Source: Linanthus parryae
Lineage: Eukaryota > Streptophyta > Magnoliopsida > Ericales > Polemoniaceae
Direction: 5' to 3'
Length of the DNA stretch: 64,000 nucleotides
NCBI GenBank assembly: GCA_023055425.1
Contig: JALGPY010000004.1
Coordinates: 55,699,718-55,763,717 of the forward strand
Shown here: positions 10,722 through 22,600 of the stretch, one piece after another
Layout of the letters: each line of letters starts with the position of its first letter
Numbering within the stretch: position 1 is the stretch's first letter
Position numbers and translations under genes: made by a program
The notes under the pieces: generated by a model
Database searches by the model: none
Told to the model about the DNA's origin: nothing
What the model saw: only the letters and a program-made list of their open reading frames with translations

Positions 10722-12029
10722 TCAGTCTGGATCATCTATGGACTCATCCTCGCATGCGTCCTCTGTCAATGCCGGTGACATTCGGACTTCAATCAAGATT
10801 CTCGCAGGACATTTGTCCGCACTAAATTTAGATCCCAAAGTGGCTAAAGCATCAGCATGTCGATTATCTGCTCTAGGCGTGTGCTCATACCTAACATCAC
10901 AAAATTGTTGTACCAGCTTCTGCACCAAAGTCCGGTAGGGTAACATATTCACCTCTTTCAATCCGTACTCGCCTGAAGCTTGTTTGACTATTAACTTAGA
11001 ATCCCCCATAACCGTCAAATTGCTTACTTCCAATGCCCTGGCTGCACGGAGGCCTGCGATGAGAGCCTCATACTCCGCCTCATTGTTAGTTACCAGGAAG
11101 TCAAGTTTTGTGGACATTTGGATGACCTCCCCATCTGGTTTGGTCAACACAATTCCAATTCCTCCACCTTTCCTTGTTGACAATCCATCAAAATGAAGCG
11201 TCCAGTAAGGTAACTCGACTGTGTAGATCTCGGGTCCTTCTAGTTCCTCCTCGATCATGGGCTCATAGCTGTTATCCAGGAATTGTGCCAGAAGATCCGC
11301 CACTGCTTGCGATTTGATTGCCCATGGTCGAACACACATGATATCATATTGTGAAATGGTCATATACCATTTTGCCAATCTTCCGACGGGAGAGGTGTGA
11401 GTCAAGAGATACCGTATGGGGTCGCTCTTTGTAACTACCACAACTTTGTGCGAGGCGAAGTAGTGTTTTAACTTTTCTATTACGAAGAATAGGGCAAGGC
11501 AATGGCGTTCGATATCTTTGTACCTTGATTCGGCTGGTTTCACTATGCGAGAAATGTAATAGATCGGCCTTTCTTGCCCTTCATATTCTTGAGCCAAAAG
11601 TGCCCCTACAGACCTCTTTGTCGACGTCAGGTACAACAAAAGCGGCGATCCAAGCTGCGGTGCGATCATTACTCTTTGCGATGTTAGCAAGTCTTTTAGC
11701 CTCCCGAATGCAGCCTCGTGTTCCGCGGTCCAATTGTACACAGCATTCTTCTTGAGGAGATCGCTGAAGCAGAAGGTTATTTCTGCGATTGCTGGAATGA
11801 ATCTCCGCAGGTAAAATAGCTTCCCCAAGAACGTCTTCAGAGTGCTTTGATTGTGTGGTGTCGCCATGCTAGTGATGGCCGATACCTTCGCGGGGTCAGG
11901 CTCGATGCCCTGGCGATGTATTACGCATCCCAAGAACTTCCCTGAGGTCACTCCGAATGCACATTTCATGGTATTCATCTTTAGATGGAAACTTCTGCAT
12001 CTTTCGAATACTTTTCGCAAATCCCTCAA
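10722..12029 (-). pseudogene. E1 RT C-terminus, RNase H and archaeal-type RNase H
   Basis: This 435-codon open stretch starts at the RT thumb (FERCRSFHLKMN, then KFLGCVIHRQGIEPDP), continues into the Ty3-type RNase H (LLLYLTST, VGALLAQE, YYISR) and then a second RNase H (LHFDG, NNEAEYEALIAGLRAA, MGDSKLIV, RHADALATLGSK). The last four blocks carry the D-E-D-D acids of the archaeal type. The doubled RNase H is diagnostic of the Tat lineage. It is separated from the upstream RT by a stop (TAA after VVKSKE). Confidence 0.9.
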
Positions 12030-13169
12030 ATGGTCCGCTTACTCTTTGGACTTGACAACCAAGTCATCAACATGGAACTCCACTTCTTTGTGCATCATGT
12101 CGTGAAATAGAGCCCTCATGGCTCGCTGATAAGTCGCGCCCGCGTTCTTGAGCCCAAACGGCATAACCGTGTAATTAAAGACTCCCACTGGCGTGATGAA
12201 CACGGTTTTCTGTGCATCTTTCGGGTCCATCTTGATCTGGTTGTACCCACTATAACCATCCATGAAAGTGAACATTCGATGGCCCGCAGTGGAATCGATG
12301 AGCAGATCGATGTTGGGCAACGGAAAATCGTCCTTGGGGCAGAAGCGGTAGAGATCTCTGAAGTCTACACAAATGCGAAGTTGCCCATTCTTCTTCACCA
12401 CAGGAACAATGTTAGCTAACCAGGTGGGATGATGATTCGGCTCAATGAACCTGGCAGTTAACAGCTTGACAATTTCTTGCTTGATTTTCACATTTATTTC
12501 CGGCCTGAAGCTTCTTGTGCTTTGCTTCACCGGTTTAGATCCTGGGATTACATCTAACCTGTGCATAGTGATGCTCGTATCCAGGCCAGGCATTTCATCG
12601 TATTCCCAGGCGAACACGTCTTTGTATTCAGTGAGTAGCTGCAGCAATCTTGCTTCCTCCTCGCTTGAGAGGTCTGCACTCAGAAAGACGGGCCTCCTCT
12701 TTTCTTCACCCGGGCCCAGACGAATCCATCCTATCGTCATTCTGGAATCGCTCCCGAATCCCATCAGCGGGGATGGGCGTCTGACAATCTTCTTCTCCGG
12801 GATTCCTACCAATTTTAAAGTGTTGAGCGAGACCACGTTCACGGCTGCTCCACCATCAACAAATGCCCTCTTTAATTTTGCATCATTAATCACTGTCGTC
12901 ACCTACAAAGGCTTCTGGTGGCTCGAGTCTGTCTTCTTATCACTTGCGGAGAAGGTCATAACCTTTTCTGTAGAGCGAGACGCCCTAAAAACTTTCCCAT
13001 TGGAGACCACGATGTTTTCCTCGAAGTCTTCTGCTACCCTTAGAATCGCCTTTGTCATTTATTCTCGGCATTTCTCCGAAAAGTTCATTTCGTCGAAGAA
13101 CTTGCTGAATCCATGCGACCCCTCCATTCGATCGGCACGCTCGTCCTCCGTGTCTATACTGTATTCCTC
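12030..13169 (-). pseudogene. E1 protease and reverse transcriptase core
   Basis: The protease motif is FVDGGAAVNVV (DGG instead of DSG/DTG; E2 has DGG too, so this is a lineage trait). Against E2, about 600 bp after GFGSDSR is deleted, removing the rest of the protease and the linker (E2 has GRPWIHRFDAIPSTAHQ there). The RT has LRICVDFRDL, FTFMDGYSGYNQI and VMPFGLKNAGATYQRAM. The catalytic box reads FHVDD where E2 has FYVDD, so the conserved tyrosine is lost. Stops interrupt the upstream linker (after KCRE and after QKPL). This copy cannot reverse-transcribe. Confidence 0.88.
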
Positions 13170-14827
13170 ATCATTTTAAATTTCAGCAATGATAGGCAAG
13201 CCATCTTCCGCGATCTCTTCAAGATCCATAATCGCGATCATGGCTACCTCTTTATCTTTCGGCTCTTGCTCCGCATGAGCTGGCAGCGGGTTGCTTCGCA
13301 CGTCCTGCCTCTGATCGCTGACAATCAACTCGCCGTCTATCATTTTTCGGCTCACCATGTTCCTGAGTTTCTTGCAGTCAGCTGTGGCGTGCAAAATTTT
13401 TCCGTGGAATTCACACCACTTCGGGTCCCTCATCATCTCCTTAGAGGGTATCCTTTCGAGTGGAGGCAAGATTCCATCTTTACGCCACTGTTTGCACAAG
13501 TCAGTCACTTCCTCTATCGAGCATGGTAGGGGTGGCGCGTCTGAATTCGTGACTCTGGGCTGCTTGTGCGGCGAAACTGTATTAACCTCGGCTTCACGCC
13601 CCCTCTTGTAACTAAACCTTCCGATCTTTAAAGTGGTTCCCCCTAAGGGTCGTTCAGGGGCATGCTTCTTCTTCTTCCTCTCCACTATAGGCTCTATGTT
13701 TTTCGTGCATTCCATCAATTTTGAAAAGGTAGGAGTCTGTAGGTTGATCAACATACCTTTGTACTCATCTCGCATGCCTTGTAGACATATCTCCACGAGC
13801 CTGCCCTCAAGCACCTCGTCTCTGAATTCCAAGGATTTAGCCCTGAATTTCTTGATGAAAGTGACTCCATCTTCCTCGCAATTCTGATACATACGGGAGA
13901 GATGAATCATGGTGACCTTCTCTTCCACCCGGAAGAATTTCCTATAGAACTTCTGAACTATGTCGTCCCAAGTTTTGACAGATCCGGCTTCCAACGTTCT
14001 TTACCATTTGTAGGCCACATTTCCCAAAGATTTCGGGAACTCGCGCATCAGCAATTTGGGATCAGTCCCATATGGTCCCATCACATCGATGAAACGCATG
14101 ACATGCTCGTGGGCATTCCCGTTGACATCCTCGAACTTGTCCCACTTAGGAGCCTTATACCCGGCGGGGTTAGGCATGAGATAGATATCGCGTGGGATAG
14201 GCGGATCATTATCAACCTTCGGGATAATGGTGTCTGCAAACGGTTGATTGGCCAAGAATGTCTCTATGCGCCGCCGCAGCGACGTCATACATTCTGGTGC
14301 GCTTTCCCCAGCAGCAGGAGGAAGGGTTGTAGCCGGCGGGGACACATATGCTGCGGTCGGGCTAGGGGTGTAGGTCACGTTACCCAGCAGTGCCGGCGGA
14401 GAGGCAAGGGGTATTGTGAAGAGAGGTTGGGTGCCACAGTTGGTGGTTGAAGAATATGTGTGGCAAGGGGCGGTATTTGAGCCGTTTGCCCCTGAACAGA
14501 GGGTAACTGCACCATTCCTGGTGGAGTTTGCGAGTTAGGGTTAGGTGGTGTCGGTATCACCCCAGTCCCTAGAGTAGTAGAGGTCCCCCCTCCCTGAGAG
14601 ACAGCAGTGTCCGATGTAGGATTCGGAGCAAGAGTTCACAGGATGGCCATTATCCGTTCCATCTGTGTGGATTGAGCCTCAAGGGCCTTTCCTTGATTCT
14701 GGATGGTGGCGTTTAAAGCCTCCAACGTCGGAGTCCCACTGGCGGCCGCAGAAGTGTGACGGGTCTCCTCTCCTGAAGTGGTCTCTGTGGAGGGCGATCT
14801 GTTACTGACGTCATCTTCGTGAGACAT
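13170..14827 (-). pseudogene. E1 gag
   Basis: Gag is the capsid and nucleocapsid polyprotein. The ATG at 14827 begins MSHEDDVSNRSPST. A proline-rich N-terminal region is followed by the capsid core (FLANQPFADTIIP, PKWDKFEDVNGNAHEHVMRF, KTWDDIVQKFY, LEGRLVEICLQGM). Near the C-terminus is a zinc-knuckle-like CEFHGKILHATADC. Breaks include a TGA after ERIMAIL, a frameshift near 14380, and Tyr to stop after AYKW (E2 reads AYKWYRTLE). A final TAA after IIAEI separates it from protease; E2 reads on through that point, so gag and pol were probably one frame. Confidence 0.88.
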
Positions 14828-14850
14828 GGTTTCTTGCAGTGGTAAGTTTC

Positions 14851-14865
14851 ACGCCGGGTTCACCA
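14851..14865 (-). other. E1 primer-binding site
   Basis: On the minus strand the site reads TGGTGAACCCGGCGT two bases after the 5' LTR, and E2 has the matching site at 32072-32086. It starts with TGG as expected for pairing with a tRNA CCA end. I cannot name the tRNA with confidence; it is neither the iMet nor the Asp type used by other elements here. Confidence 0.65.
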
Positions 14866-14867
14866 AA

Positions 14868-15479
14868 TGTGTACGAGAGAATCCTACAGGGAGGATCCAA
14901 TTTACACCAAGAGCAGAGGATAGAAAGAGCACAGGAAGAGTAGGGTTGTGTGTAGGGAGAGAGTAAGACAATAGCACTGTATGAGAGAGAGACATAATTT
15001 TGGCAGAGCTTCCGTGTATCTCAGGTTATTCGCCCTTGTATGGAAGGGTTAACGATCCTATATATAACGGAGAATGTGACCGTTGTAGTGGGTTAATGCG
15101 CCCATTAATGGCGGCTTAATTAGCTTAACCACAACGGCACGTTCGTCCGCGTATATAGGAACCGTTACGCACTTCGTCCGCGTATACCGGAACCGTTATG
15201 AGGTTGACCGGGTTTTATCGAGCTCGTGCCATAAATCCCTCAAAGCAGTTACTAAGGGTCGCGCGCAGGCATGGTTGTCGCTCGCGCGCGACAGGACTTA
15301 CTCTAGCCTCCAAACCACTAAGTCCCTACAAGTCCCGTGTTATGGTGTGCGAGGGCCCTTTCTCGCAGCCCCCACGAGGATCAGCGCGGGTGGTGATCTA
15401 GTGTATGTGGAGCACAGCTAGGTGTGTAGGATGATCGCCACGTGGCTAAGATCTGCCTGTCTAGAAAGCACTATCTACA
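14868..15479 (-). mobile_element. E1 5' LTR with promoter
   Basis: This 612-bp LTR drives the minus strand. TATATATA at 15059-15066 is the probable promoter, leaving about 165 bp of R/U5. Upstream of it (15139-15200) are two copies of a TTCGTCCGCGTATA-GGAACCGTTA motif, like a duplicated enhancer, and further up a GC-rich inverted repeat (arms GTCGCGCGC and GCGCGCGAC, about 15258-15295). Confidence 0.88.
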
Positions 15480-15484
15480 ACAGG

Positions 15485-16792
15485 CAGCAAATATTGATTT
15501 CTCTAACATCCTATACCTATAATGATCCTATTGCGAGCTCAAACAATAGAAATGATAGAATTAAGTAAATAAACCAAGCATAATAGCTAAGAAAAACACA
15601 TTCAATTAAGGTAAAAGCATGAAACAAGATTCATAAATCACCAACATGGTGTTCCAACCCTAGCTCCCTATGAGATATCCCGAATTAAGGGTTTAACTAC
15701 GATTACACATGATCAACATACAAAGTTTCATGATCATAAACCAAAAACTAGAGAGAGGGAAGAGAAAAGATCAAACAAAGCGTCTCCCAAGCTCCACGGT
15801 CCTCCTCTCGCTCCAAAAGATGCGTAAAACCTTCCCCCTAGAAAAGACGACCTAAATTACTTAAATATGTTTCCAAAATAACATGACAAATTTTGGAGCA
15901 ATTTCATAAAAACCCCGCTAAAATCTGCTCCTGTCAGCGATGTCTTCGTACGGAGACTTTTCTCTTCGCACTAAGAGTCTTCGTACGAAGACTTTTTCTC
16001 TTCGTACTCAGATCTTCCCAGATAAGTACTGCAACATGTTATGGGAAGATATTTTCAGCAACTCAAAATTTGGCTAAGTGTTAAGTCGTCGTACGAAGAC
16101 TTTTGTCTTCGTACTAGAAGACTCCTGGACACGCCTAAAACATCCTCTTTCGACTCTTTTCCGATTCCTTGCCCGCGCCTTTGCTTCCTAAGGATCTCCT
16201 CGATATCGAGACTCCTTTTATACTATAAACATTACCAAATTCCGAAGAACCCTTTATTCATCAATTTAGATCCTCGAAAGGTGTGTTTGGTATCTCGGAT
16301 GCTTTTGGCCGTATTTGATCTCTTTAAGCATCCTTTTTGACATAAATTTTGCGTCCAGCCTCTGATAAATGTGATTTTTGGACCTTTGGATTCCTTTTGA
16401 GACGTAGACTTCATCGATGTAGAGAAATTCTCATTTCCGGATCATTTTCTCATTTTTCTCAATCAATGCCCAAATATGGTGAAAACATCCAAAACGCGCC
16501 AAATTCGTCTTTTTCTTCTATTCCAAAGCTCGTTTCTTCTCTCCACTTGATTCCCGCATGCGTACTTCCTCTCAAACAACAACACGAACACTACCGTGAA
16601 GATTAAATGTGATAAATTATCAAATTCATACTCACAACCAATAAAAACGCAACAGATTGTGCATTAAAGCTCAAAAACCTCCAAAAGTGCATTTTCTTCT
16701 CAAATAAGCCCGAAATTCATCAATTTGCACCGAAACGCACACAAATAACAATATAAAGAGTACGTATGATAAGTCATATTAAGGAGTTATGA
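15485..16792 (-). mobile_element. N1 3' LTR, inner fragment
   Basis: Continues the LTR interrupted by E1 and aligns with 35370-36655. The LTR start on the minus strand is TCATAACTCC at 16792 (TGATAACACC in the 5' LTR). It contains the 18-bp palindrome AGTCTTCGTACGAAGACT at 15976-15993, shared with the 5' LTR. Just to its right a polypurine-like GGCAAGTGTGTGGGTATT (minus strand) marks the internal edge, so this is the 3' LTR. Confidence 0.85.
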
Positions 16793-18334
16793 AATACCCA
16801 CACACTTGCCATTTGCACGTCCCGAGCACAGCCTCATCTACTATATCAATTGTCTATTAGCCAACAAGACTAAAAGGACTCTAACATGACTCAAGACACA
16901 AACAATGCAGCAAGATGATGAAAATGCAATTCTAGATTCGATCTAAAAACATAAAACAAAAATTACATTATTTTACTGAGATCAAGCAATTTCCATCCAC
17001 ATTAGACCGGTGCTCCTGGAGTAATGAAAAAGTTAGGCAAGAGACGTGAAGCGCAACTAAATTTGACAACAAGTAATTCCCCATACTTGGTATAGAAATC
17101 TTAACTTTAGTATAAAGAACAACCTACCTCTTCATGTGTGCTGATAAAAATAAGAGGCTACGCTAGGCTAAGCCATGTTCAAGGTGCGAGCTTCTATTCC
17201 GCTAACGGTTTAGAATGTTGAGGCTTAGGGATCAAAAGATAATTATGTAGTAACAAGTCCTAAGCGTCACATTCTCGCAGTATAAACCACATCTCACACA
17301 CCATCACCACGATGATGGAAACCAGAGCCCGAAACTCTGCGTCTCCGGCCCTGGATTCCCTCAAACCCTGGTACGCTAGCGATCTCTGTGGCCACCATTG
17401 TGAATCGTGCACGAAATACAAAATGTCGTTACCGAGATAGTTTCTTCACCACTCGATTCCTGTAAAGCTCAATTTATTCCTTTATTTCATATCTCTTTTT
17501 TTTTCTCTCTTTTTTTCTGATTTTTTTAATCTCCCAAAATCCAACAATATGATGCAAAAAAATATACGAGTGGTCCTCCAAGAGTTAAGTCAATCAAACA
17601 TGTTAGGGGAAGGAAACATACGATCCAATGTATGAGTATCACAAAATATAATTCGCCTCCCCCCAACTCCATGAAGCGCACGATGCTACTAACCAAGCCA
17701 CAAACTCCTCTAAGCACATGTGAGGGGGTGGAGTCGTCACAAGCTCAGTCTCGATGTCCGTAGTTTAAAGTTGACACCCCCACACTAGAATGTAATCATG
17801 TCCCCTCTCAAGTAGTTAAATAGATGTACGTCTTGTGCTTAATCCAACTGAACCTTTTACACCGAAGCGAGTAAAGTCCGGTACCTATCACAATCCACCA
17901 ATTAAGTTCAACCATCGCAATTTTCGTGCGGATTAGACGTCGCGCACTAACGTCTCTCCACAACTGTGTCCATGATGTAATGGCATGGAACACCGCCACA
18001 CCGAAGTGCGCAAGCCTACTCACTCACCCTCTCATCCCATCATAAATAGTAAATGAAGCATATGCGATACGTAAGATTCACAGAAATATATCATGAAGTA
18101 CTCCCTCATCGAACCCCCTCAACTACTACTCCATCGTGACGCACTAAAGTGGTGATTCTAAACGATTTGTGATGAAGGCCAATAATCGTCACCCTAGGTC
18201 AAAAGGCTAGCAAGTAATCCAAGGTTCAAATTGGGGTTTCTATTGGTCCTACAAGGTGAGATCTAAATGTAGTGAATGCTCTAATACACGACCTCGCACA
18301 GCTGTTCTCTGTGCCACTACGAGGCGGGCTGGCG
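16793..18334 (-). mobile_element. N1 interior, 3' part (no coding evidence)
   Basis: About 1.5 kb between the 3' LTR and the E2 insertion. Read on the minus strand it holds a CGGGACGTGC box before the polypurine tract (N2: CGGGACGAGC), a GGGGACATGATTACATTC box followed by AGTGTGGGGGTG (17776-17812), and the segment shared with N2 55911. There is a T-rich stretch at 17497-17528. I see no gag or pol motif; the short ORFs here look like chance. Confidence 0.6.
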
Positions 18335-18339
18335 ACTAC

Positions 18340-18949
18340 TGTGTACGGGAGATACCTTTGAGGAATATCCAACGTACACCAAGAACAGGGGATAGGAAGA
18401 ACACAAGAAAGAGTAGGGTTGTGAGTAGGGAGAGAGTGAGACAATAATAAATGTATGAGAGAGAGAAAGAGTTTTGGCAGAGCTTCTGCATAGTTCAGGC
18501 GATTCGTCCTCTGTAAGGAAGGGTTAACGATCCTATATATAGTGGAGAATATGACCGTTGTAGTGGGTTAACGCGCCCATTAATGGCGGCTTAATTACCT
18601 TAACCACAACGGAACATTCGTCCGTATATATAGGGAACGTTACGCACTTCGTCCGCGTATACCGGAACCGTTATGAGGTTGACCGGGTTATGGAGCTCGT
18701 GCCATAAATATCTCAAAGCAGTTACTAAGGGTCGAACGTGGGCTTGGTTGTCGCTCGCGCGCGACGGAACTTACTCTAGCCTCCAAACCACTAAGTCCCT
18801 ACAAGTCCCGTGTGGTGGTATGCGAGGGCCCTGTCTTGCAGCCCCCACGTGGATCAGCGCGGGTGGTGATCCAGTGTGTGTAGCACAACTAGGTGTGCTG
18901 GATGATCGCCACATGGCTGTGATCTGTCTACTGGAAAGCACCACCTACA
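18340..18949 (-). mobile_element. E2 3' LTR
   Basis: This 610-bp LTR runs TGTGTACGGG to CACCTACA and pairs with 32089-32702. It is preceded by the target duplication ACTAC and followed by a polypurine tract on the minus strand. Confidence 0.92.
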
Positions 18950-18963
18950 TTATCCCCCTTTTT
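18950..18963 (-). other. E2 polypurine tract
   Basis: On the minus strand this reads AAAAAGGGGGATAA next to the 3' LTR, the counterpart of E1 5112-5126. Confidence 0.78.
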
Positions 18964-19212
18964 GCGCGTGGAGACACCTAGCCGGATAGGTTTCAATGCG
19001 AAAAAACCAGTGCACGCGTCCTTGCCACACACCAATTCAAATACACGCAAAATCAGCCCCCGTGCGTGCCATTATGACCTAGGATCCCTAGAGTCGTGCC
19101 GTCTGTTCTATTAGGGTTTTAGGCGTGATGTCAGCATCGACCTGTGATTGCGCGATTCGGCGGTGACGGTTGTGATTCGACCATTGAAAGGACGCGACTC
19201 TTCAGTGCTTTT

Positions 19213-19221
19213 GAATAAATA
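19213..19221 (+). promoter_or_regulatory. Degenerate TATA box upstream of the E2 antisense gene
   Basis: GAATAAATA stands where E1 has GTATAAATA. The flanking sequence (GGACGCGACTC before it and CTCCATTGTTGCA after it) is conserved between the two elements. Confidence 0.4.
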
Positions 19222-19665
19222 CTTCATGCCCTCCATTGTTGCACAATATTTATTATCTCTATAAAGTGGATGTTTTCTGAGAGCCTTCAAGAGCAAATAC
19301 AGATAATCAATCACCAGTTCTTTCTTGCCAAGCATCTTCTTCAACTTGCTTCATCATCACAAGGTTGGCTTTGCTCAATTTTATTAATGTACTCCATATC
19401 CCTTGAACTATTTTGAATTTAAAAAGCCCAAAATCGTTTGAAATACTGTTGAAAGGGCTACCGTAAACCCTAAAGATCGAAACTTCCTAAAACGAAGATC
19501 TGCTGCAATCTTGAAATTCTGAATCTATAATAAACCCAGAACTGTTCATCTTCCTCTTTTGATAATTTCAAAACTTAGAACTGCTTCTCGGAACTGCTTC
19601 TCGAATTCAAACTAAAGGTGGATATATTTCTCCCCCCCCCCCTTTTTTCTTGCTTTTCTGTAGAA

Positions 19666-22600
19666 ATGGCCAAAACAAAAGGCTCCAAATCTGTGAAAGA
19701 ACCCGAAGAAATTCCTGATCTTCCCAAAACCTTTTGGAAGAAAGCCCCATATCTAGGTGGGAAATAATTTTATCATGCTAGGGTTAAAGTAAAGAATCTA
19801 CCAGCTCCCGCCACTGGAGATCTGCTACTGTTGAGCCCCCTTACCACTCCAGCCATGTTCGAGTTAATTGATTCCAAGGACGTGGTAAGATTAGGAGTTG
19901 AAAATGGGTTCTCCCCCCATACTGAAATTTTTACCCAGGCCTTCGTACAAAAGATGGATTTAATGGATGAGTGGATTGACCATGTGCTATCTCACTATGC
20001 TATCACACTAGACGAGGCTGGGATCTACTTTGATGTTAGGGCTACGAAGGGTGCTACCGTGAAGCTGGATCAGACCATGCTTCTAAACCTTCTTTCTCAC
20101 TACTCACCTGCGACCCACACTTTTCACTTCGCTGAATTTGAGGCCGCCCCCACTCTGGAAAATGTTCAAATTTTCTGTATGAACTTTCTCCTATGGGCGA
20201 AGTGGATCCCTTGAGCGCTTTGAAACCTGGTCCAGAACTCACTCTCTATGCGCAGATGGAGGAGTGTTTGACCGAGGTGAAGAAAATGTCTACTCGTTGG
20301 AAAATGGGGAAAATGGGTGCAATACTTCTTTCGCGACTATGCGAATAGTAAAATCCCCAAAGAAATACTGGAAAATGACCCTGAAGCGAAGAATTATATA
20401 GAAGGAAAGGGGTACCATCTGACTTTGTGCGGATTTCTCTGTGCCTGGTTGTCAAGGTATTTAATCGACGGTCATCCTCATGATGGGGTATTTTATCATG
20501 TTCTGCCTCTTGCTGTTAAGTTGACACTTTAGGCACCTTGTATAATCGGTTAGACCAGCTGGTGGTCGCAATTGAGGAGTCGCGTGAACGTCTTGATGTG
20601 TTGAACTTTGTCAACATTTCATTTCTTACCATGTGGGTCTTCGAAATATGGCCTTCTTATGCTCCTGTTCCTTCTAGGCCCAACATGTGGAATGTTCCAG
20701 GTGCGCAGAATGCACTTCCCAGTGGGAGAACTGCCCGTTGGTATAGGACCAATCTTCCCAAGTGTTCATGGAGTCTAGTGTGCGACGATTGAAGGAAGTT
20801 TACAGCCAGGCCTTACACTACTCGCATTGATAATTTGTGATTCTTCCCGAAGCTGTACCCTAATAGAGATGGCTCTTATTCATAAGACACCCATCTCAAG
20901 GGACATGATCGCTACCGCGAATTCTTCTGCTGGTGCTTGAGAGGCTCACTACCTGCCCTTGCTGAAAATGTTTCTGAGGTAACTCCCAGATACGAGCAAA
21001 TCACAGTCGACGTTGACCCAACTCGCATCTCTCCTCAGTTTGGCTTTGATGCAGTGGCTCCTTCCATTTGGCCTAAATCAATCAAAAGAAATTGCTACAA
21101 GCGACTGCTGATAAACAAGTGTAAATCAATCCTTCTTAGCAATCTGCCCTTCATCCAACCTTTGGGAAGTCGCGTGGGTCGTCTTACCAAAAAATTGGAT
21201 TGCTTACTGAACTGCTCAACAGGCCAGGTTTGATGTGTCTTCAACTCCTCGTCCCAGCAAAGCTCTTGCGATTAAAAGGAATGCTTTTCCATTCCGTCAG
21301 AATTGCAGTTTGGACGATTCTAAGTATGGTTTTTACTCCTTGCTTGATACTGACAACCACTTGTGCCCAGCCACTATTCTTGAGGAGAAAATGACTGTTG
21401 TTAGGGGCGGAGCTTCACGCGTAATCCAGTACAGTGAAGATTTTGCCAAGGTAAACAACTTTCCTTTATGCTTGAAAGACTTCTTTCTGTAACACGTTGA
21501 AACTTACGCCAAATTTTTGTTTTTAGTGCTATCTGAGAAGGTTCGCATCCGGAGAGCGCTCCGCGTCCCTGGTCAATTCCATTGTTACAGCAAAAACGCA
21601 AAAGAAGGAAATTCCTGTGGAAATGGAACTGGCTCCCCTGGTGGAGGCTTGGATACGCGAGGAGATGAACGTTTTCGCTCGTTCTATGATAGACAATGAT
21701 GCTGATGTGGATGCAGAGGTTGCCCCGAAGGCCAAAAAGCAAAAACAGCGTGGAATTGTGATTTCTTCGCCTCCCAGGGACATTCCTACTTCCTCTCCTG
21801 CGAAGTCTCCCGCTTCCAAGGGCAAGGGAAAAGGTCGCATGCTGAGCAAGACGCAGAAAGATCTCACGGTTGAGACATTCATCCCTTTTGGCCAGGAAGA
21901 AGAAGAAGAGGACGAAGAAAGAGAAGAAAGAGAGAAAGAAAATGAAGAGGAAAGAGAGGAAGACGAAAGAGAAGAAGAAGAAAGAGGATAAATCGGAGAA
22001 GAAAGTTCAGAAGGTACCTTAAATGAACTTATCTTCTTTGAACTTAGCTTTTTCAATAGTTTTTAACTAATTTCCTTTCGCAGATGATGACACGGAGACC
22101 ATTAGTGGCCTTTTGGCAGAAAAAGACCAAAGGTTCTCGCTCCGACGCCTCTAGTGAGGCCATAGACTAAGCTATCATCGCCGAGTCTAAAAGAATGGCT
22201 GCCGAGGCAGAAGAGAGGAGGAGAAAGCGCGAGGAAGATGATATTGAGCTCATGAAGCGAAGAAGTCTGGAAGGACAACAAGCAGGCAACATGAGCGTAG
22301 CCGCTGTGGAAAGTTCCCAAGAAGACTTTGAAGAAATCGCGGGTCGCGAGGAAGGTAAAATTTTTAACCTTGCTGTGACTTATCAAGAAGTAATTTTCGG
22401 TGCATAAAAGCACGGTTTATCAAAAGATGATATCCGTCAATGGTTAGTGAAGAAATGTGGCGAACCCTCAGGTAAACATTTAAACGAAGTTTGTAAACTA
22501 AAATCGATAACTCGTTCCGGTTGTAACGAATCTCTTCACGCCACCAGGTCATGCTCATCTTAAATATGTGATAGATGAAGACACTTCTGTAGGATATGGT

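Larger units (their letters stand above)
4515..15479 (-). mobile_element. E1: Tat-lineage Ty3/gypsy retrotransposon
   Basis: This is a complete 10,965-bp insertion flanked by ACAGG (4510-4514 and 15480-15484), with LTRs at 4515-5111 and 14868-15479 that begin TGTGTACGAG and end CTATCTACA. The gene order on the minus strand is gag, protease, RT, RNase H, a second archaeal-type RNase H, integrase; the second RNase H marks the Tat lineage. Downstream of pol lies a plus-strand gene block (5374-8069). By eye the LTRs differ at about 24 of roughly 595 aligned positions plus one indel of about 15 bp, so the insertion is not recent. All frames are broken. Confidence 0.93.

Noticed and set aside
12445..13179. 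244-codon plus-strand ORF opposite E1 protease/RT
   Set aside because: Antisense shadow of the pol frame; a similar shadow in E2 shows only that codon bias leaves the opposite strand open.
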